From CAYJEQ01 sp964370185 (GTDB lineage: Bacteria > Bacillota > Clostridia > Oscillospirales > Ruminococcaceae), in NCBI GenBank assembly GCA_964370185.1, contig CAYJIJ010000003.1, positions 1 to 64,000 on the forward strand: a DNA stretch of 64,000 nt. The letters run 5' to 3'. Of the stretch, positions 60,626 through 64,000 are shown piece by piece (the first letter of the stretch is position 1; each line of letters opens with the position of its first letter). The notes under the pieces are model-generated. The model made no database searches, had not been told where the DNA came from, and saw nothing but the letters and a program-made list of their open reading frames with translations. A program made the position numbers and the translations under genes.

Positions 60626-61827
60626 TAGTCCACCAAAGTTGGGTTGAAGTCTTCATGCCATGGAAGGCCCCATTTATTGAGTGCTTCCATGAATGGGTCT
60701 GGATCAAATTCTTCGATGTTCCATACACCCGGCTTATTCCAAGTGCCATTCATAACCATCATTGCACCAATCATTGCAGGCACGCCCGTTGTGTAGGAAA
60801 TTGCCTGTGACTCCACTTCTTTATAGCACTCTTGATGGTCGCATACATTGTAGACATAGTAGTTTTTCTCAACACCGTCTTTTTTACCTCTGAACATGCA
60901 GGCAATATGTGTTTTGCCCACTGTGCGAGGGCCGAGCGAAGCAGGGTCGGGCAGTAGCTCTTTTAAGAACTGAATTGGCACTATCTGGGTGCCACCGAAG
61001 TTTATAGGCTCTATGCCAAGCATACCCACATTTTCAAGGCATTTCATATGAGTGATATAGCTTTGACCAAATGTCATGAAAAATCTAATTCTCTTAAGCC
61101 CTGGCATGTTTTCCACAAGGCTTTCAAGCTCTTCATGATATAGTAGGTACATATCCTTCATGCCAACTTCTTTAAAATCATACTCTCTTTTGATTTCGAG
61201 CGGTTTTGTTTCTATCCATTTGCCATCTTCCCAGTATCTGCCGTTTGCCGATACTTCCCTTAGATTAATCTCGGGGTTAAAGTTTGTTGCGAATGGGTAG
61301 CCATGGTCACCGCCATTGCAGTCGAGTATATCAATATAGTTGATTTCATCAAAATAATGCTTTAGTGCATATGCAGAGAAAACCCCTGTTACGCCTGGAT
61401 CAAATCCACTTCCTAAAAGCGCACAAATGCCAGCTTCTTTGAATTTTTCTCTGTATGCCCATTGCCATTTGTATTCAAATTTAGCAGTGTCCACTGGCTC
61501 GTAGTTAGCAGTGTCCACATAGTGAGTTTTTGTAGCCAAGCAGGCATCCATTATAGTTAAATCCTGATATGGCAGTGCAAGGTTTAGCACCACATCTGGT
61601 TTAAACTCATTTATGAGTGCCACAAGCTCGTCAACATTATCGGCATCCACCTTAGCGGTTTGGATTTTTGTCTTAGTCTTGCCCTCTAATTTTTCTTTAA
61701 GTGCATCGCATTTGGACTTTGTGCGGCTGGCAATCATAATTTCCTCGAAAACTTCGCTATTTTGGCAGCATTTGTGCACTGCAACACCCGCAACACCACC
61801 TGCGCCTATTATTAAACATCTACCCAT
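60625..61827 (-). CDS. Carboxyspermidine dehydrogenase (saccharopine dehydrogenase family)
   Basis: 400 residues with AAAGGAG upstream of ATG. NAD(P)-binding IIGAGGVAGVAVHKC, then PYQDLTIMDACLATKTHYVDTANYE, LGSGFDPGVTGVFSAYAL. The family includes lysine-forming LYS1, but adjacency to nspC, speE and speB identifies it as the carboxy(nor)spermidine synthase, joining putrescine (or diaminopropane) and aspartate semialdehyde reductively. Confidence 0.92.
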   Translation of the reverse strand: MGRCLIIGAGGVAGVAVHKCCQNSEVFEEIMIASRTKSKCDALKEKLEGKTKTKIQTAKVDADNVDELVALINEFKPDVVLNLALPYQDLTIMDACLATKTHYVDTANYEPVDTAKFEYKWQWAYREKFKEAGICALLGSGFDPGVTGVFSAYALKHYFDEINYIDILDCNGGDHGYPFATNFNPEINLREVSANGRYWEDGKWIETKPLEIKREYDFKEVGMKDMYLLYHEELESLVENMPGLKRIRFFMTFGQSYITHMKCLENVGMLGIEPINFGGTQIVPIQFLKELLPDPASLGPRTVGKTHIACMFRGKKDGVEKNYYVYNVCDHQECYKEVESQAISYTTGVPAMIGAMMVMNGTWNKPGVWNIEEFDPDPFMEALNKWGLPWHEDFNPTLVD

Positions 61828-61895
61828 AAGTCATATCTCCTTTTAATTGTTGTTAGTCATGCGTGGAATATTTTTTCGCATATCTTTCTTAATAA

Positions 61896-62738
61896 TTAAA
61901 GTTGCAATAATATCTCCCTTGTTATCTTGCAGGCAAGTGCGGTGGAAGCTCCACTTTGATCGTAATGGGGTGAAAGCTCGTTAATGTCACAGCCCACTAC
62001 ATTTAAATCACTCAGCTTAAGCACTGCATTTAAAAGCTCTTTAAATGTCACGCCACCTGCCTCAGGTGTGCCAGTGCCCCAAAAACAAGAGGGGTCAAGC
62101 ACATCTAAATCAAGGGTGAAATAAACAGGTTTTCCCTTTAGCTCCTCTACGATTCTCCTAAACTCATCTAAATCGAATTTATAGAGTCTCGTGTGATTTT
62201 TTGCAAACTCAAATTCATGTTTCTCACCACTGCGTATACCGAGCTGATATATTCTGCCATCACCTAAGAAATTCCATATCTGCTTCATTACACCCGAATG
62301 GGTGAGCGGCTCGCCTAAGTATTCGTCCCTCAAATCGGTGTGTGCATCTAAATGGATTATATGCAAATCAGGATATTTTTCATATACCGCCCTCACTGCA
62401 CCGAGTGTGATTAGATGTTCACCGCCGAGCATCACTGGGATTTTTTCGTCGGTGAGAATTTTTTTAGTGTAGTCGTAAATTGTGTCGAGCACTTTATAAG
62501 TGTTGCCAAATGGGAAGTCTAAATCCCCACCGTCAAACACTTTTATTTCAGTTAAATCCCTATCACAGTAGGGGGAGTAGGTTTCAATTCCGAAGCTTTC
62601 ATTTCTTATTGCGGCAGGGCCAAACCTTGTGCCTGGGCGAAAGGAGGTAGTGCCGTCAAACGGCGCTCCAAAAAGCACGATTTTTGCTTCATCGTATTCG
62701 CTTTCGCAAGCTATGAAAGTGCTTATATTCTTATTCAT
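61896..62738 (-). CDS. speB: Agmatinase
   Basis: 280 residues, start overlapping the speE 3' end by 8 bp. Ureohydrolase metal sites: GGEHLITLG, DAHTDLRDEYLGE and TLDLDVLDPS with TGTPEAGG. It converts agmatine to putrescine and urea. With the arginine decarboxylase-like gene upstream it forms the arginine-to-putrescine route. Confidence 0.96.
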   Translation of the reverse strand: MNKNISTFIACESEYDEAKIVLFGAPFDGTTSFRPGTRFGPAAIRNESFGIETYSPYCDRDLTEIKVFDGGDLDFPFGNTYKVLDTIYDYTKKILTDEKIPVMLGGEHLITLGAVRAVYEKYPDLHIIHLDAHTDLRDEYLGEPLTHSGVMKQIWNFLGDGRIYQLGIRSGEKHEFEFAKNHTRLYKFDLDEFRRIVEELKGKPVYFTLDLDVLDPSCFWGTGTPEAGGVTFKELLNAVLKLSDLNVVGCDINELSPHYDQSGASTALACKITREILLQL

Positions 62739-63585
62739 TCTCTTTAAGCATCTCCTCTACATATTTCGGCAGGCAGAATGCACCTTTGTGAAGTGTGGTG
62801 GTGTAATACTTTGTGTCAATCTCCGCCGATTTAAAACTTTCTTCCTTTAAATCCTTTGTGGGGTGGTATTTCTTAGAGGCAAAGCCGAATAGCCAATGCC
62901 CCGAGGGATATGTTGGTATATGAGCCTGATAGACTTTTGCTATCGGGAAATTACCAAGTATCCTCTTGTGAGCCCTGTTCATCGCCGCCGCATCCTGCCT
63001 GTAAAATGGGCTTTCATGCTGATTTACCATGATGCCATCATCAGTGAGTGCATTAAAGCAGTTGCCGTAGAACTCTTTTGTAAAAAGCACTTCCCCAGGG
63101 CCCGAGGGGTCTGTTGAGTCGACTATAATGAGGTCGTATTTTTCCTTTGTGTGGCGGATGAATTTAAGCCCATCGGCTATATGGATATTCGCCACGGGAT
63201 TATTAAATCCGCATGCAGTTTTGGGGAGATACTGCTTGCAGATATCTATTACCCTCTCGTCTATCTCAACAAGGTCTATAAGCTCAATTTGAGGGTATTT
63301 CTCAAGCTCCCTGAGCACTCCGCCGTCCCCAGCGCCTATTATAAGCACCTTTTTTATATTCGGATTTACCGACATTGGTATATGGGTCATCATCTCGTGA
63401 TAGATAAACTCATCCTTTTCGGTGAGCATCATCACGCCATCAAGCGTTAGAAACCTTCCGAATTCACGGCTTTCATAAACGGCTATCTTTTGGAAGTCGC
63501 TCTGCTCGCTGTGGAGTTGGCTTTCTACTTTTATAGAAAATCTCACACCCGAAGTGTGATATTCAGTAAACCATAAATCATCCAT
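62731..63585 (-). CDS. speE: Spermidine synthase-type aminopropyltransferase
   Basis: Start ATG 63585, because AGGAAG lies 6 nt upstream; an ATG at 63591 is too close. 284 residues. N-terminal beta domain (LWFTEYHTSGVRFSIKV), then SAM-like Rossmann with IGAGDGGVLRELEKY, EIDERVIDICKQYLP and DSTDPSGPGEVLFTKEFY. It normally transfers aminopropyl from decarboxylated SAM to putrescine. No speD is in the window, and nspC-type genes lie beside it. Confidence 0.94.
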   Translation of the reverse strand: MDDLWFTEYHTSGVRFSIKVESQLHSEQSDFQKIAVYESREFGRFLTLDGVMMLTEKDEFIYHEMMTHIPMSVNPNIKKVLIIGAGDGGVLRELEKYPQIELIDLVEIDERVIDICKQYLPKTACGFNNPVANIHIADGLKFIRHTKEKYDLIIVDSTDPSGPGEVLFTKEFYGNCFNALTDDGIMVNQHESPFYRQDAAAMNRAHKRILGNFPIAKVYQAHIPTYPSGHWLFGFASKKYHPTKDLKEESFKSAEIDTKYYTTTLHKGAFCLPKYVEEMLKENE

Positions 63586-63646
63586 AGTCATCTTCCTTTC
63601 TATTGTGCCCTTAGTCCTATAATACCAAAGACTGCAAAAGCGTCCA

Positions 63647-64000
63647 TTAGTGCAGCTCGATTTGATGCTCTATCGGGTTTTCAAGCACATTAATCCTGCT
63701 TGCATCCATCGTCTCAGGGCCTGTGATTAAGCATCCCTTCTCCTTGGCATAGTTTATATAGTTTATAATCTCGTCAGTTATCATTTCGCCCGGTGCAAGA
63801 ATTGGTATCCCAGGCGGGTAGCACATAACAAATTCACCGCAAATATGCCCATTGCACTCGTTTATAGGCAGGCTTACCTTATCACCAAAAAATGCCCTTT
63901 GTGGGGACATTGCCACCACGGGCGAGATATATTCGCTCTCAAGCATTCCTGCTTTGTCCTTTTTATACTTTCTTCTTATCTCGGAAAGTGCAGTTATAAG
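63647..64000 (-). CDS. speA: Arginine/lysine/ornithine decarboxylase, C-terminal part (window edge)
   Basis: The frame is open to the window edge, so only the last ~118 residues are seen. They carry the C-terminal family signature: YPPGIPILAPGE and KGCLITGPETMD, with VAMSPQRAFFGDKVSLP before it. In this operon, next to speB, it should be arginine decarboxylase of the fold-I (bacterial SpeA/AdiA-like) type making agmatine. The substrate preference cannot be checked without the catalytic half. Confidence 0.88.
   Translation of the reverse strand, partial: LITALSEIRRKYKKDKAGMLESEYISPVVAMSPQRAFFGDKVSLPINECNGHICGEFVMCYPPGIPILAPGEMITDEIINYINYAKEKGCLITGPETMDASRINVLENPIEHQIELH

Noticed and set aside
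1..64000. CRISPR array, rRNA operon, complete IS with transposase other than RAYT
   Set aside because: No regularly spaced repeats and no rRNA-like sequence were seen. The only mobile genes are the integrases and the RAYT.

Overview
The window is a low-GC, Gram-positive, spore-former-type chromosome segment, most like an anaerobic member of the Clostridia. The evidence is gene order shared with Bacillus/Clostridium (yaaO-like, darA, holB, ricT; phoH, ybeY, era, yqzL, recO), a clostridial 2[4Fe-4S] ferredoxin, purine-rich Shine-Dalgarno sites, frequent TTG starts, and a corrinoid/MttB methyltransfer locus typical of anaerobes. Only sequence reading was possible; no database search was run.

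Layout. 1-5.7 kb is the end of an integrated mobile element: the 3' end of a RepA/RadA-like ATPase, a frameshifted small gene, a structured candidate transfer origin, two ribbon-helix-helix proteins and three consecutive tyrosine recombinases, the middle one lacking catalytic residues. 6-14.5 kb is a catabolic island: a corrinoid protein, a divergent PocR/AraC-type regulator, and a minus-strand operon of RidA, GltS-type symporter, two MmgE/PrpD paralogues and a non-pyrrolysine MttB-family methyltransferase, with the relic of a second mttB. 15-16 kb carries tRNA-Arg(CCG), a truncated tRNA copy, a small Asn-rich protein and ferredoxin. 16-20 kb is a housekeeping cluster (ricT, holB, darA, decarboxylase-like gene). 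20-30 kb has a QueG-like protein, a FemAB-type transferase, a DUF1846 protein, an ArsR plus Cys-rich permease operon, a lipoprotein, a membrane-anchored protein and proBA.

30.3-43.8 kb is one long plus-strand Wzx/Wzy-type surface polysaccharide operon: initiating sugar transferase, sugar-nucleotide enzymes (Ugd, WbpB/D/E-like), an asparagine-synthetase-like protein, glycosyltransferases, polymerase and flippase. 43.9-46.6 kb holds an AlgI-like MBOAT protein and a DHHW-like partner, both lacking their catalytic motifs. 46.8-56.6 kb is informational and housekeeping (RNase M5-like, holA, comEC, recO, yqzL, era, ybeY, phoH, cinA). 56.9-58.7 kb encodes a UDP-sugar 4,6-dehydratase that probably feeds the polysaccharide locus. 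58.8-59.4 kb is a REP-associated transposase with REP-like sequence inside its own coding region. 59.5-64 kb is a polyamine operon (speA, speE, speB, carboxyspermidine dehydrogenase, carboxyspermidine decarboxylase).

The best candidates for undescribed biology are the MttB/PrpD/GltS/RidA catabolic island, the catalytically degenerate MBOAT-DHHW pair, the recombinase trio with an inactive middle member, and an in-phase A_AAA_AAC slippery site in the mobile-element gene. Intergenic regions are rich in hairpins, nested inverted repeats and a 139-bp tandem duplication.
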